Positions 44,780-54,772 of a stretch of DNA of 64,000 nt are shown here, in pieces. The notes below the pieces were generated by a model. That model was not told where the DNA came from. It was given only the letters and a program-made list of their open reading frames with translations, and did no database searches. How positions within the stretch are numbered: the stretch's first letter is position 1; every line of letters starts with the position of its first letter. Where the stretch lies: NCBI GenBank assembly GCA_003132165.1, contig PKWW01000048.1:1-64000 (forward strand), read 5' to 3'. Origin of the DNA: Acidimicrobiaceae bacterium. GTDB taxonomy: Bacteria; Actinomycetota; Acidimicrobiia; Acidimicrobiales; RAAP-2. A program made the translations under genes and the position numbers.

Positions 44780-45415
44780 TTAGAGGGCGTCCTGATCAAA
44801 GAAGGACGATTCGTCGGTAGTAGGGGCGTCCGGGTAGTCACCGTCATAGGCGGCCGCGAGGTCTTCGAGAATCGGCGCTGGTGGCTCGATCATCGACGTT
44901 GGCAGGCCCTGTGCGCTCAGACGTTCACGACCGGAGTGGGCGGTCTTCAAGAGACGCTCGAGCACGATCTCGAAGTTCGCGAGCTTGCCGTCGATGAAGT
45001 CCTCAGCCTGGTTGATCATCTGGCGCCCCTGGGCCTGAGCGTCCGAGACGATCTGATCCGCCTTCAGGCGCGACTGGCGAACGATCTCAGTCTTGTCGAC
45101 CATGCGCGACGCCTCGGCCCTCACCTGGTCCATGAGCTGCTGCGCCTTCTGCATCTCAGCGGACATCAACTCCTCGCGATCGCGCAGCGCCCAGCGGGCC
45201 TCGCGGATCTCGTCGGGCAGGCCGTGCAGGGCTTGTTCCAGCAGACCGAGCACGTCCTCGCGCGGAATGAGCGCCGAATTCGACAGGGGCATCTGCTTCG
45301 CGTTAGCAATCAATTCGATCAGCTCGCGAAGGTCCGACTCGATGTCGCGGCGCACGTGGCGTCCCGCGGGGTCGTTGAATTCCTCAGGATCGTCGTAACC
45401 GTCGAATGATGTCAA
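44780..45415 (-). CDS. Coiled-coil protein, DivIVA/ATP-synthase-b-like
   Basis: 211 residues. The centre (about 55-160) is a long helix rich in Glu, Arg, Gln and Ala (LLEQALHGLPDEIREARWAL, AQQLMDQVRAEASRMVDKTE). The tail is acidic (YDGDYPDAPTTDESSFFDQD). Similar proteins stand between coaD and DUF177 in actinobacteria and are often labelled DivIVA-like or ATP-synthase-subunit-b-like. Role unknown; possibly a scaffold. Overlaps coaD by four bases. Confidence 0.78.
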   Translation of the reverse strand: MTSFDGYDDPEEFNDPAGRHVRRDIESDLRELIELIANAKQMPLSNSALIPREDVLGLLEQALHGLPDEIREARWALRDREELMSAEMQKAQQLMDQVRAEASRMVDKTEIVRQSRLKADQIVSDAQAQGRQMINQAEDFIDGKLANFEIVLERLLKTAHSGRERLSAQGLPTSMIEPPAPILEDLAAAYDGDYPDAPTTDESSFFDQDAL

Positions 45416-45900
45416 TTTGTACCTCCCGGAAAGATCTTGTTCAGTCGCTCGGCGACCGGTGGCGGCACGAACTGGGTGACGTCACCGCCGTAGCGCGCCA
45501 CTTCACGCAGCAGGCGCGACGCAATGAATGAATGGCCCGAGCTCGTCGGGATGAAGAGCGTCTCGACACCCGACAATGACCGGTTCATCTGGGCCATCTG
45601 GAGTTCGCTCTCGAAGTCCGAGACGGCCCGCAGGCCCTTCACGATGGCGGTCGCTTCGACGTCGCGCGCGACGTTCACGAGCAGCGTGGCGATCGAGACG
45701 ATCCGGACGTTCTTGATGTGCGCGCAGGACTCGGCGATCATCTCGCGACGCTCGTCGAGATCGAAGAGCGCCTCGGACTTCTGAGGATTGCGGATGGCAG
45801 CGACGACAATCTCGTCAAAAATGTGCCCGGCGCGCTCGACGATTTCGAGGTGCCCGTTGTGAAAGGGGTCAAAAGAGCCCGGAATCAGACCAACCGTCAC
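45412..45900 (-). CDS. coaD: Phosphopantetheine adenylyltransferase
   Basis: 162 residues: GLIPGSFDPFHNGHLEIVERA with the HxGH nucleotidyl-transfer motif (HNGH), FDLDERREMIAES, VKGLRAVSDFESELQMAQMNR, and FIPTSSGHSFIASRLLREVARYGGDV. Fourth step of CoA synthesis. Overlaps rsmD by four bases. Confidence 0.97.
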   Translation of the reverse strand: MTVGLIPGSFDPFHNGHLEIVERAGHIFDEIVVAAIRNPQKSEALFDLDERREMIAESCAHIKNVRIVSIATLLVNVARDVEATAIVKGLRAVSDFESELQMAQMNRSLSGVETLFIPTSSGHSFIASRLLREVARYGGDVTQFVPPPVAERLNKIFPGGTN

Positions 45901-46424
45901 TCGTCATCCCCTTCGTGCGGTTCCAACATCGTTACGAGCGTAGTGCCGTACCGCTTGGTTTTGGTAACGGTCCATCCATCAGGCGCGTCCATATGGCGAT
46001 CGTTTTCAATAACGACCCTGGACGCGGTCACGCCACGAAGCAGGCTCGCCACGTCGAGCGGCCCGTACGGGGGGTCCGCCAGCACCAGGTCGAGATCGCT
46101 CGGCGGTTGCCAAACCGGCAGCGTGGCACGGACGAATATCGCTTCGCCCTTCAACTGCAGGGGTTCCAGATTCGTCTTCGCGGCGGCGAGACACGCCGGA
46201 TCGCTGTCGACGAAGTAGACCTTCGCCGCGCCACGCGACATCGCTTCGATGCCCAGGGCGCCCGAACCGCAGTAGAGATCGACGACCACCAGGTCGCTGA
46301 GCCCGCCGCGGCTTTCGAGCATCGAGAAGATCGCCTCGCGGGCGTAATCGGTCGTCGGGCGCACCGTGGCTGGAAGTTTGGCCTTGAGCGGTCGTCCTCG
46401 GGCAGCGCCACCAATCACTCTCAC
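45897..46424 (-). CDS. rsmD: 16S rRNA (guanine966-N2)-methyltransferase RsmD
   Basis: 175 residues: RVIGGAARGRPLKAK, RPTTDYAREAIFSML, VVDLYCGSGALGIEAMSRGA and the catalytic DPPY in LVLADPPYGP. It methylates G966 of 16S rRNA. GTG start; 26 bases after recG. Confidence 0.95.
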   Translation of the reverse strand: MRVIGGAARGRPLKAKLPATVRPTTDYAREAIFSMLESRGGLSDLVVVDLYCGSGALGIEAMSRGAAKVYFVDSDPACLAAAKTNLEPLQLKGEAIFVRATLPVWQPPSDLDLVLADPPYGPLDVASLLRGVTASRVVIENDRHMDAPDGWTVTKTKRYGTTLVTMLEPHEGDDE

Positions 46425-46450
46425 CTACCAAGGGTATTCGCTTCGAGGGC

Positions 46451-48661
46451 TCAGGACTTGAACAGGTAGTCCGCTTCCTCGTCGTCGACAAAGAGACGAA
46501 GCTCGTCGATCATCTCGGGTTCACCGGCCAAACCGTCGCGACGCACCATGGAAGCCGCCACGTCGCGTGCCGCAAGCAGCAGATCCTCGTCATCGCGCAG
46601 TGACGCCAGCCGCAGGTCGCTGCGTCCGCGCTGACGAGCGCCGAGGAGAGTTCCCTCACCTCGAAGGTCCAGATCTATCTCGGCGAGGGCGAATCCGTCA
46701 CTCGAATCCACGAGCGCCTGCAGACGCACCGCGCCCTCGTCGTTGGGTGGCTCGCCCAGTAGGTAGCAGTAGCTCTGTTCGCCGCCGCGCCCTACACGTC
46801 CGCGCAACTGGTGCAATTGGGCGAGACCGAAGCGCCACGCGTCCTCGATCACGATCACGCTCGCCTCGGGCACGTCCACGCCCACCTCGATCACGACCGT
46901 CGCCACGAGCACGTTGAGCTCACCGGCACGGAACTGCGCCATCACCTCGTCCTTCTCCGGTCCCCTCATCTGACCGTGGAGCAGACCGACGCTCAATCCG
47001 CGAAGCTCCTCGAGAGCCAGACGAGTTCGCTCCTCGACCGCGCTCGTCGCCTCAATGCGATCAGAACCTTCGACCAACGGACAGATGACGAACGCCCGGC
47101 GTCCAGCGGCGACCTCGTCGCGCACACGCTGCCAGCAACGCTCGATCTCGCCCTTATCGCGGGCCCACTCGGTGATGATGGGGATCCGACCCTTCGGCAT
47201 CTCGTCGAGCACCGAGCGGTCGAGGTCCCCGAACACGACCATCGCCGCCGTCCTCGGAATGGGCGTCGCGGTCATAACCAGAAGATCCGGGTCAGCCATC
47301 TCATCAGAGCGCTCGCGCCCCTTGTCGCGAAGCGCCGCGCGCTGCTCGACGCCGAAACGGTGTTGTTCGTCAATGACAATGGCCCCCAGTGCCTTGAATC
47401 GCACGTCGTCGGTCAGCAGTGCGTGGGTGCCCACCACGATGTCGACCGAGCCGCTACGCAGTCCGTCGAGGACGAACTGGCGGTCCTTGCCCTTCACCCG
47501 ACCCGTCAACAACTGGATCGAGAGCTCACGTTCTCCCCCCAGTACCGCGGGGTCCGGCTTGGTGAGCCCCGCCAGATCGGTGCGCAATGAGGCGAGGTGC
47601 TGTTCGGCGAGGACCTCGGTCGGTGCCATCAGGGCTCCTTGACGACCACCATCGATTGACGCGAGCAATGCCGTGAGTGCCACGACCGTCTTTCCCGATC
47701 CGACGTCACCTTGCAAGAGGCGGTGCATGGGCAATGGCGACGCCATATCACGGGCAATCTCCTCGAGTACCCGACGCTGTGCGCCGGTCAAGGCAAAGCG
47801 GTGTCCGGCGAGGAACCGACGCACCAGCGACGACGATGGTGAATGGAGCGAACCCGGCTCGACCGTGAGGTCATCCAGAATCAACGGATGACGGATGCCC
47901 GCCGCGCTCTCTTCGAGACGACGCCGGCGCAGTGCGAGAAGCAACTGCAGCCGCAGGAACTCGTCAAAGACGAGACGTCGACGAGCTGGCGCTACGTCGT
48001 CGAGTTCGTCGGGAAGGTGGATTCCCCACAACGATTTGGTCCGATCCACGAGACGCAGTTCGCCGAGCACCGATGCGGGCACCGGGTCGAGCAACGGCCC
48101 CGCGCGGCGCAGCGACTCGTCGATGAATCCGCCGATCTCCCAGCTGGTCAGACCCGCTTTTCCTGACGCCGGATAGATGGGTACAACGCGGCCGATTCGC
48201 GAAAGGTCGCGTTCGTCACCCGAGGGTCCGATGATGACGTCGACGACCGGATTGGTCATCTGGCGCTGTCCCTTGTACTCGGTGACCTTCGCGAAGAACA
48301 GAGCCTGCACACCTACGGTGAGTTGGCGCTCGCGCCAGGCTTGGTTGAAGAACACGATCTTGATCGAGCCGCCTTCGTCGCTCACGGTCACTTCGACCAT
48401 GACCTTTCCCTGCTTCGTGCGTCGGCTCGACACCTTTCGCACCTCGCCGAAAATCGCGGCCTCCTCACCGACCGTGAGGTCCGAGAGGTCGACGCGCTTA
48501 GTGCGGTCGATGTAGCGACGCGGATAAATGGTGAGCAGGTCGAATACGTTCTCGATGCCCATCGAAGCAAGCGCCGCGGTGCGTTTCTCGCCTACGTGGC
48601 GCAGCTGACCTACCGCGACTTCGCCCAACTGGCGTAATCGGCGAGGAGCCGATTCACTCAC
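46451..48661 (-). CDS. recG: ATP-dependent DNA helicase RecG
   Basis: 736 residues. The N-terminal wedge/OB domain (LSDLTVGEEAAIFGEVRKVSSRRTK) is followed by the helicase core: LLQGDVGSGKTVVALTALL, MAPTEVLAEQH, VGTHALLT, IVIDEQHRFGVEQRAAL, TATPIPRTA, VGLLHGQM, and VATVVIEVGVDVPEAS with QLRGRVGRGGEQSYCYLL. It remodels stalled replication forks. Overlaps the DAK2 gene by four bases. Confidence 0.97.
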   Translation of the reverse strand: MSESAPRRLRQLGEVAVGQLRHVGEKRTAALASMGIENVFDLLTIYPRRYIDRTKRVDLSDLTVGEEAAIFGEVRKVSSRRTKQGKVMVEVTVSDEGGSIKIVFFNQAWRERQLTVGVQALFFAKVTEYKGQRQMTNPVVDVIIGPSGDERDLSRIGRVVPIYPASGKAGLTSWEIGGFIDESLRRAGPLLDPVPASVLGELRLVDRTKSLWGIHLPDELDDVAPARRRLVFDEFLRLQLLLALRRRRLEESAAGIRHPLILDDLTVEPGSLHSPSSSLVRRFLAGHRFALTGAQRRVLEEIARDMASPLPMHRLLQGDVGSGKTVVALTALLASIDGGRQGALMAPTEVLAEQHLASLRTDLAGLTKPDPAVLGGERELSIQLLTGRVKGKDRQFVLDGLRSGSVDIVVGTHALLTDDVRFKALGAIVIDEQHRFGVEQRAALRDKGRERSDEMADPDLLVMTATPIPRTAAMVVFGDLDRSVLDEMPKGRIPIITEWARDKGEIERCWQRVRDEVAAGRRAFVICPLVEGSDRIEATSAVEERTRLALEELRGLSVGLLHGQMRGPEKDEVMAQFRAGELNVLVATVVIEVGVDVPEASVIVIEDAWRFGLAQLHQLRGRVGRGGEQSYCYLLGEPPNDEGAVRLQALVDSSDGFALAEIDLDLRGEGTLLGARQRGRSDLRLASLRDDEDLLLAARDVAASMVRRDGLAGEPEMIDELRLFVDDEEADYLFKS

Positions 48662-50301
48662 TCGATGCCGAAGTAGTAGGGGTAGAGGGGCTGTCCGCCG
48701 TGGTGAACCTCGACACTCATCTCGGGAAACTCATCGGCGACGAATTCAGTGATGCGTCGCGTGTTCGCCGGCGTCGACCCGTCGCCCTCGATGATGGTCA
48801 ACAGTTCATGTTCGGGTCGTACGAGCTTCGCGAGCAATTGATTGCTCGCGACGGCAATCGAATCGGCGATCGACTTGACACCCTTGGCTCCGAGACCAAT
48901 CCAATCACCGACGTGCACCTCACCGACGTCAGTCGTGGTGTCACGCACCGCCTGGGTGACCTCGCCGGCGACCACATTGGCCGCCGAAGCTCCCATGGTC
49001 TCAGCGTTCTGCTCGGCGGACGCGTCGGGGTCGTAGGCCATCAGCGCGGCGAAACCTTCAACGATCGACGCGGTGGGTACGACGGTGACAATCTGATCGA
49101 CGAGTCCGTCGACCTGCTCGGCAACGGGACGGATGTTCTTGTTGTTGGGCAGAATCACGACCTGACGCGAGCCGGTGGCGCGAACTGCCGCAACCAGATC
49201 GGCCGTCGACGGATTCATTGACTGGCCGCCCTTCACGAGTGTGCGAACTCCCAGCGTGTGAAAGATACGGCCCACACCTTCACCGACCACGACCGCGACG
49301 ACCGCAGTCGCGGGCGCCGGCTCCTCAAGATCGTCGACCACCGCCTCGGCGCTCGCCTCACGCACCCAGCGCTCTTCGAGCACCTGCTCCGTGAGATCGG
49401 TGACCCGGATGTCGCGCGGACGGCCCGCATCCAGTGCCGCCTCGATCGAGGCCCCGATGTCGTCAGTGTGGATGTGGCAGTTGTAGAGACCGTCGCCCCC
49501 GACGATGACGATCGAATCGCCGAGTCCGGACCAGACTTCGCGAAAGGCGTGCATGGTCGAATCGTCGGCTTCGAGGAAGTACATGACCTCGTAGCGCAAG
49601 TCGGCGATGTCGCTCTCGGCGTGAGGCACGGGCTGCTCTTGCACGTGGACCTCGATCGAATCGAGCGGCGGAGGTTCGGGCAGTGGATCATTCGCGATGA
49701 CGTGGCACAGTGCGTCGAACCAGAGCAAGAGGCCCGTGCCGCCCGAGTCCACGACGCCGGCCTGCTTTAAGACCGCGAGCTGCTCGGGCGTGTAGGCGAG
49801 CGCCACTTGCGCGTGATCGCGCGCGGCGCGCACCAATTCAGTCAAGTCCGAGCTGTGACCCCTCGCCCCCTCGGCCCCGGCGCGGGCAATCGAAAGAATC
49901 GTTCCTTCGACCGGTCGCACGACTGCGAGACGAGCGAGGATGTCGGCGTGCTCGAGCGACTCGCACAACAGCGTGGCGTCAACGTCGCCAGACTTGGGGA
50001 ACTTCTCCACGAGCCCGCGCAGCAACTGGCTCAGAATGACTCCGGAGTTTCCCCGCGCACCCATCAAAGACCCGTGGGCGATCGCCTTGGTGACGGCGTC
50101 CATGGGGGCGTCGGGGGCGAGACCTTCCAGTTCAGCCACGACGGCTTCAATAGTGAGGGTCATATTCGTCCCAGTGTCGCCGTCGGGCACGGGATAGACG
50201 TTCAGACGGTTGATGACATCCTTATGAGAGCGCAAAAGCTGAGCAAACGTGCAGATTGCGCTGCGCAGTTGGCCGGCGGACAGCGTTGTCGTAGAGGTCA
50301 T
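48658..50301 (-). CDS. DAK2-domain protein (FakA-like fatty acid kinase)
   Basis: About 547 residues. The DhaL domain has NRLNVYPVPDGDTGTNM, the Mg-binding Asp cluster, and HGSLMGARGNSGVILSQLLRGLVE. A middle region and a C-terminal DegV-like or EDD-type domain (VVILPNNKNIRPVAEQVDGLVD) follow. This matches FakA/YloV, which phosphorylates fatty acids delivered by FakB; no FakB gene is in the window. I chose the ATG at 50301 because a TATAAA box at 50335-50330 places the transcript start downstream of the longer frame's first codon. Confidence 0.88.
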   Translation of the reverse strand: MTSTTTLSAGQLRSAICTFAQLLRSHKDVINRLNVYPVPDGDTGTNMTLTIEAVVAELEGLAPDAPMDAVTKAIAHGSLMGARGNSGVILSQLLRGLVEKFPKSGDVDATLLCESLEHADILARLAVVRPVEGTILSIARAGAEGARGHSSDLTELVRAARDHAQVALAYTPEQLAVLKQAGVVDSGGTGLLLWFDALCHVIANDPLPEPPPLDSIEVHVQEQPVPHAESDIADLRYEVMYFLEADDSTMHAFREVWSGLGDSIVIVGGDGLYNCHIHTDDIGASIEAALDAGRPRDIRVTDLTEQVLEERWVREASAEAVVDDLEEPAPATAVVAVVVGEGVGRIFHTLGVRTLVKGGQSMNPSTADLVAAVRATGSRQVVILPNNKNIRPVAEQVDGLVDQIVTVVPTASIVEGFAALMAYDPDASAEQNAETMGASAANVVAGEVTQAVRDTTTDVGEVHVGDWIGLGAKGVKSIADSIAVASNQLLAKLVRPEHELLTIIEGDGSTPANTRRITEFVADEFPEMSVEVHHGGQPLYPYYFGIE

Positions 50302-50310
50302 TGATGACGA

Positions 50311-50319
50311 TGCTACAAT
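50311..50319 (+). promoter_or_regulatory. Extended -10 of rpmB
   Basis: TGCTACAAT is an extended -10 (TGnTACAAT), 64 bases before the rpmB ATG, with no convincing -35. It overlaps the leader of the divergent DAK2 gene. Confidence 0.5.
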
Positions 50320-50329
50320 GGTCATTCGG

Positions 50330-50335
50330 TTTATA
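50330..50335 (-). promoter_or_regulatory. -10 box of the DAK2-recG operon
   Basis: The minus strand reads TATAAA here. It would start transcription near 50323, giving a leader of about 22 bases before the ATG at 50301. It lies just downstream of the rpmB -10, so the two promoters face each other across about 10 bases. Confidence 0.45.
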
Positions 50336-50382
50336 CCGGCGCCTGCATCTGGCAGTGGCTGGGAAAAAGGAGAAAGTTCATC

Positions 50383-50592
50383 ATGGCATCAGTCTGCGAA
50401 ATCTGCGGCAAGAAGCCGTCGTTCGGCATGAACGTCTCGCACTCCCACCGTCGTACCAAGCGTCGTTGGAATCCGAACATTCAGCGAGTTCGCGCCATCG
50501 TCAGCGGTACGCCCACTCGCCTCAACGTATGCACCGGCTGCCTGCGTTCTGGCAAGGTCACCAAGCCTTCGCGTCGTAAAGCCAACGCGTAA
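50383..50592 (+). CDS. rpmB: 50S ribosomal protein L28
   Basis: 69 residues: [31 protein letters not shown] and [12 protein letters not shown]. The two CxxC pairs form a zinc ribbon (C+ form). AAAAAGGAGAAAG precedes the ATG at an ideal distance. It is the only plus-strand gene within the core block. Confidence 0.97.
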   Translation: MASVCEICGKKPSFGMNVSHSHRRTKRRWNPNIQRVRAIVSGTPTRLNVCTGCLRSGKVTKPSRRKANA

Positions 50593-50594
50593 TA

Positions 50595-50616
50595 CACCAG
50601 CTCGTCAGAGCTGGTG
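50595..50616. terminator. Bidirectional hairpin between rpmB and thiL
   Basis: CACCAGCTC (50595-50603) pairs with GAGCTGGTG (50608-50616) across GTCA. It begins two bases after the rpmB stop and includes the thiL stop codon. No T-run follows. Probable shared terminator of the convergent genes. Confidence 0.55.
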
Positions 50617-51576
50617 CTGCCAACCGTGTCTTTCAAACGTCTCGCCCTTCAACGTCCGAACACTATTATCGGCCACGATGTGCCCGATGGCAATCGGCGC
50701 GCGTAGCCCCCGGTCGAGGAATATCATCTGCAACCTGCCCGGATCGTCGGTCACAATCAGCAGTTCGTAGTCCTCCCCGCCGCTAATCGACTCCTCCTTG
50801 GTCGCGCCATGAGCGGTCGGTACCAGGTCGAGTTCGAAACCGACCTTCGAGGCGTCGGCCAAACGGTGCAAATCGAGACCAATCCCGTCGCTGAGGTCCA
50901 TCATCGCGTGGGCGCCGGCACTGCGAGCGGCGATTCCCTCGCTCAGACGAGGCCATGGGCGGCGATGCGCGACCACCAATTCGTCGTCGAGCGGGAATCC
51001 CTCGCGGCGGCGACGTAACCCTGCGGCGCTTCGCCCGAGTGGCCCGGTGACCAGGATCGTGTCACCCGGCTTGGCGCCACTGCGCAGCACTGCGCCACGA
51101 CCCGGACACTCGCCAAACACCGTCACTGCAACTGACACGTCGCGCGCGCGCGTTAGGTCGCCTCCGACGATCGGGCAATTCGTCATGGCGGCCGCGTCGG
51201 CGATGCCTCGGTGCAACTCTTCGAGATCGGTACCCATTGGCGAACTGACGGCGATAACGGCGCCGCGCGGACGGCCGCCCATGGCGGCTAGGTCCGAGAC
51301 CGCTGACGCGACCGCCTTGAATCCCAGATCCTCGAGTGGGAAAAGCTTCTCATCAAGGTGAATACCCAGTACTGCGACGTCTGTGCTGATCAGCGCCTCA
51401 CCCACGAACGGTGCGAGAACCGCCGCATCGTCACCGATATGTATCTCTCCCTTAGGGATTGCATGTCGACCAACGATGGAAACGATACGCTCCAATACGT
51501 CGTCTTCGCGTCTGGCGTGCTCTCCAACGAGAGCAGGGTCAACCGACGCGGGCATGGCCCTGGCACGCCAGGTCAT
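50605..51576 (-). CDS. thiL: Thiamine-monophosphate kinase ThiL
   Basis: About 323 residues of the PurM/ThiL superfamily: [85 protein letters not shown] and [12 protein letters not shown]. It makes thiamine diphosphate, the cofactor of the E1 enzyme at 5565-6572. The start is uncertain (51576 or the ATG at 51555). Divergent from pckG. Confidence 0.93.
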   Translation of the reverse strand: MTWRARAMPASVDPALVGEHARREDDVLERIVSIVGRHAIPKGEIHIGDDAAVLAPFVGEALISTDVAVLGIHLDEKLFPLEDLGFKAVASAVSDLAAMGGRPRGAVIAVSSPMGTDLEELHRGIADAAAMTNCPIVGGDLTRARDVSVAVTVFGECPGRGAVLRSGAKPGDTILVTGPLGRSAAGLRRRREGFPLDDELVVAHRRPWPRLSEGIAARSAGAHAMMDLSDGIGLDLHRLADASKVGFELDLVPTAHGATKEESISGGEDYELLIVTDDPGRLQMIFLDRGLRAPIAIGHIVADNSVRTLKGETFERHGWQHQL

Positions 51577-51617
51577 CGTCGCAAGGTTGCGGCGTGCTCA
51601 GAATGGAGGAATTCAAC

Positions 51618-53408
51618 GTGACATACCCGACCGGTAATAAGAAGTTGATCGATTGGGTTGAAGAGGTGGCGGCACTCACTACCCCCGATCGTATCCACTG
51701 GTGTGACGGATCCGCCGCCGAATATGACGAACTGTGTCAATTGCTCGTCGACCAAGGAACATTCACCAAACTTTCTGACACGAAGCGGCCCAACAGCTAC
51801 TACGCCACCTCGGACCCGGGCGACGTCGCTCGCGTCGAGGACCGAACCTTCATCTGCTCCGAACTCGAGGTCGACGCGGGCCCCACCAACAACTGGTGCG
51901 ACCCGACCGAGATGCGTGACAAATTGAAGGTTCTCTTCAAGGGCTCGATGAAGGGCCGCACCATGTACGTGGTGCCCTTCTCAATGGGCCCGCTCGGCTC
52001 AAACATCTCGCACATCGGTGTCGAGATCACCGACTCGGCGTACGTCGCCGTTTCACAGCGAATCATGACGCGAATGGGCCACGGCGCCCTCGAAGTACTC
52101 GGCGACGACGGCATATTCGTGCCGTGCCTGCACTCGGTCGGCGCCCCACTCGCCGAGGGCCAGGCCGACGTCAAGTGGCCGTGCAACTCGGAGAACAAGT
52201 ACATCGTGCACTTCCCCGAGACCCACGAGATCATGTCCTTCGGTTCAGGCTACGGCGGTAACGCACTGCTCGGAAAGAAGTGCTTCGCGCTGCGCATCGC
52301 CTCGGTACTCGGCCGCGACGCGGGCTGGCTCGCCGAGCACATGTTGATCCTGAAGTTGACCAATCCGACCGGTGAATCACGCTACGTCGCGGCGGCCTTC
52401 CCGAGCGCGTGCGGCAAGACCAATCTCGCGATGTTGGTACCGACGCTGCCCGGCTGGAAGGTCGAGACCATCGGCGACGACATCTGCTGGATGAAGCCCG
52501 GACCTGACGGCCGCCTGTACGCGATTAACCCCGAAGCCGGCTTCTTCGGCGTCGCTCCGGGTACGAATATGGAGACCAACCCCAACGCCATGTACTCGAT
52601 CGAAGCGAACACCATCTTCACCAATACCGCAATCACCGCAGACGGCGACGTCTGGTGGGAAGGAATGGGCGAACCACCGGACGGCATGACCGACTGGAAG
52701 GGACAGCCGTGGTCCAAGGACCTGGGCACCCCGGCGGCCCACCCGAACTCACGCTTCACCGCACCGGCGGGACAGGACCCCTGCATCGCGCCCGAGTGGG
52801 AAGACCCGGCGGGCGTTCCAATCGACGCCATCCTCTTCGGTGGGCGAAGGGCCAGCGTCATTCCGCTGGTCTTTCAGTCGCGCAACTGGGAGCACGGCGT
52901 GTTCCTCGGCTCGATCATGGCCTCAGAGACTACGGCAGCCGCGACCGGCGCGGTGGGCAACCTGCGTCGCGACCCCTTCGCCATGCTCCCATTCTGCGGA
53001 TACAACATGGCCGACTACTTCGGTCATTGGCTGACTTTTTCGAAGCGATTCGACGAGGCGAAGTTACCGAAGATCTTCTACGTCAACTGGTTCCGCAAGG
53101 GCGATGACGGCCGCTGGCTGTGGCCTGGTTACGGCGAGAACAGCCGTGTGCTCGAGTGGGTGTTCGATCGCGTCGCCGGACGTGCCGACGCCACCGAGAC
53201 ACCAATCGGCTTCGTGCCGACGACGTCGTCGATCAACGTCGAAGGAGTCGACGTGTCCGAAAGGGACATGCGCGAACTGCTCACCGTGCACGACGATGAG
53301 TGGCGCGTCGAAGTGCCGAGTATTCGCGAGCACTTCGCTCAGTTCGGTGATCGACTGCCCCCGCAGTTGAGCGCCGAGGTGGACGACCTCGAGGCGCGAC
53401 TCGCGTAG
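51618..53408 (+). CDS. pckG: GTP-dependent phosphoenolpyruvate carboxykinase
   Basis: 596 residues. [51 protein letters not shown], the P-loop region [13 protein letters not shown] with the reactive Cys, the metal-binding [15 protein letters not shown] and [15 protein letters not shown] are all typical. It converts oxaloacetate and GTP to PEP, linking TCA to gluconeogenesis. I chose the GTG at 51618, seven bases after GGAGGA; the open frame runs further upstream through thiL antisense sequence. Confidence 0.96.
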   Translation: MTYPTGNKKLIDWVEEVAALTTPDRIHWCDGSAAEYDELCQLLVDQGTFTKLSDTKRPNSYYATSDPGDVARVEDRTFICSELEVDAGPTNNWCDPTEMRDKLKVLFKGSMKGRTMYVVPFSMGPLGSNISHIGVEITDSAYVAVSQRIMTRMGHGALEVLGDDGIFVPCLHSVGAPLAEGQADVKWPCNSENKYIVHFPETHEIMSFGSGYGGNALLGKKCFALRIASVLGRDAGWLAEHMLILKLTNPTGESRYVAAAFPSACGKTNLAMLVPTLPGWKVETIGDDICWMKPGPDGRLYAINPEAGFFGVAPGTNMETNPNAMYSIEANTIFTNTAITADGDVWWEGMGEPPDGMTDWKGQPWSKDLGTPAAHPNSRFTAPAGQDPCIAPEWEDPAGVPIDAILFGGRRASVIPLVFQSRNWEHGVFLGSIMASETTAAATGAVGNLRRDPFAMLPFCGYNMADYFGHWLTFSKRFDEAKLPKIFYVNWFRKGDDGRWLWPGYGENSRVLEWVFDRVAGRADATETPIGFVPTTSSINVEGVDVSERDMRELLTVHDDEWRVEVPSIREHFAQFGDRLPPQLSAEVDDLEARLA

Positions 53409-53432
53409 ATCATCCGTCGGGGGTCGCCCTTC

Positions 53433-54734
53433 CTATTCTGCTGTCTCGGCGTCGGCGACGATGAGTCGCGGACCCGATGGCCAGTCGAAGTAGCGCCACG
53501 TCCAGTTGATCATCACGCGAAGACGGTTTCGAAAGCCCACCAGGTACCAAAGATGCAGTCCCAACCACGCGAGCCAGCCGGTGGTGCCCTTGAACACCGT
53601 GCCACCGGGCAGCTTCGCGATGGCGGCGTGCCGGCCGATTGTCGCCATGATGCCCTTGTTGCGGTACCTGAACGACGTCGTTGGCTTGCCGTCAATAGTG
53701 CGCAGTATCTGCTCGGCGCAGTGACGACCCGACTGCATAGCGACCGGCGCCAACTGCGGGCACAGACTCGTCTCGTCCAGTGGCACCGCCGCAGCGTCAC
53801 CCACCGCCCACACGTTGTTCGATTCGACGAGGCGAAGATCCGGCATGACCCTGAGACGACCACCCGGACCGGGCGATGGTTGCACGTCGTGGGCCATCGT
53901 GCCGCTCGCGGTCACTCCCGCGGCCCAGATCACTGCAGCGACCTTCATTCGCTCGCCGTCGGCAAAGCGAATGGCGCGCTCCTCGACCTCGACGACTGAG
54001 CGGCCCAACTCGATTTCAACGCCCATCTTCTCGAGCTCGCGCTTCGCGTAGGCGCTGGCCTTCTCCGGAAAGGGTGTCAACAGTCTCGGCGCCAGGTCGA
54101 CAAGCATCACGCGCACCCGCGTGGGATCGATTCGGAGCCCGTCGCGTTTGATAACGGTCTTGATCAACTCCGAGAGTGCGCCGGACGTCTCCACGCCAGT
54201 CGGACCTCCGCCGACGATGATGAAGTTGAGCGAGATGGGCGTCGTGTCGGCGCTCGCGTCGGCCTCTTCCAACGAGGTGAGAAGCCGGTTCCTCAGTCGG
54301 CGCGCGTCCGCGAGCGAATACAGGGGCATCGCGAACTGCGACGCACCGGGGATGCCGAAGAACGCCGCCGTGGCGCCAGTGGCGACCACCAGGTGGTCAA
54401 AAGTGATCTCCCCGCCGTGTTCGAGCACGACGACGCTGCGGGCGTGATCGACCTCTCGGACCTGGGCGTGCCGGAACCCAACGTTCTTCGCCTTGCCGAA
54501 AATCGTTCGAATCGGATACGCCACTTCGGCCGGTTCGAGCATGGCCGTCGCGACCTGATAGAGCAGCGGCAGGAACGTGTGGAAGTTGTGCTTATCAATG
54601 ATCGTGACGCGAACGTTCTTATTGGCGAGCCCGCGCGCGACCGCTATTCCGGCGAAACCGCCGCCGATGATGACCACGTGCGGTAGGTCGACATAATCAG
54701 GGAAAACGGCACCGGATTCGAGAGATGTCGCCAT
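53433..54734 (-). CDS. ndh: Type II NADH dehydrogenase (NDH-2)
   Basis: 433 residues: FAD-binding HVVIIGGGFAGIAVARGLANKNVRVTIID, FLPLLYQVATAMLEPAEVAYPIR, the NADH-binding NFIIVGGGPTGVETSGALSEL, IWAAGVTASG and VWAVGDAAAVPLDE. A hydrophobic/amphipathic C-terminus (TGWLAWLGLHLWYLVGFRNRL) anchors it to the membrane. It passes electrons from NADH to quinone without pumping protons. Convergent with pckG. Confidence 0.92.
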   Translation of the reverse strand: MATSLESGAVFPDYVDLPHVVIIGGGFAGIAVARGLANKNVRVTIIDKHNFHTFLPLLYQVATAMLEPAEVAYPIRTIFGKAKNVGFRHAQVREVDHARSVVVLEHGGEITFDHLVVATGATAAFFGIPGASQFAMPLYSLADARRLRNRLLTSLEEADASADTTPISLNFIIVGGGPTGVETSGALSELIKTVIKRDGLRIDPTRVRVMLVDLAPRLLTPFPEKASAYAKRELEKMGVEIELGRSVVEVEERAIRFADGERMKVAAVIWAAGVTASGTMAHDVQPSPGPGGRLRVMPDLRLVESNNVWAVGDAAAVPLDETSLCPQLAPVAMQSGRHCAEQILRTIDGKPTTSFRYRNKGIMATIGRHAAIAKLPGGTVFKGTTGWLAWLGLHLWYLVGFRNRLRVMINWTWRYFDWPSGPRLIVADAETAE

Positions 54735-54772
54735 ATCTCACTTGAGCATACTTTCCGCCGAATCAATTCATA

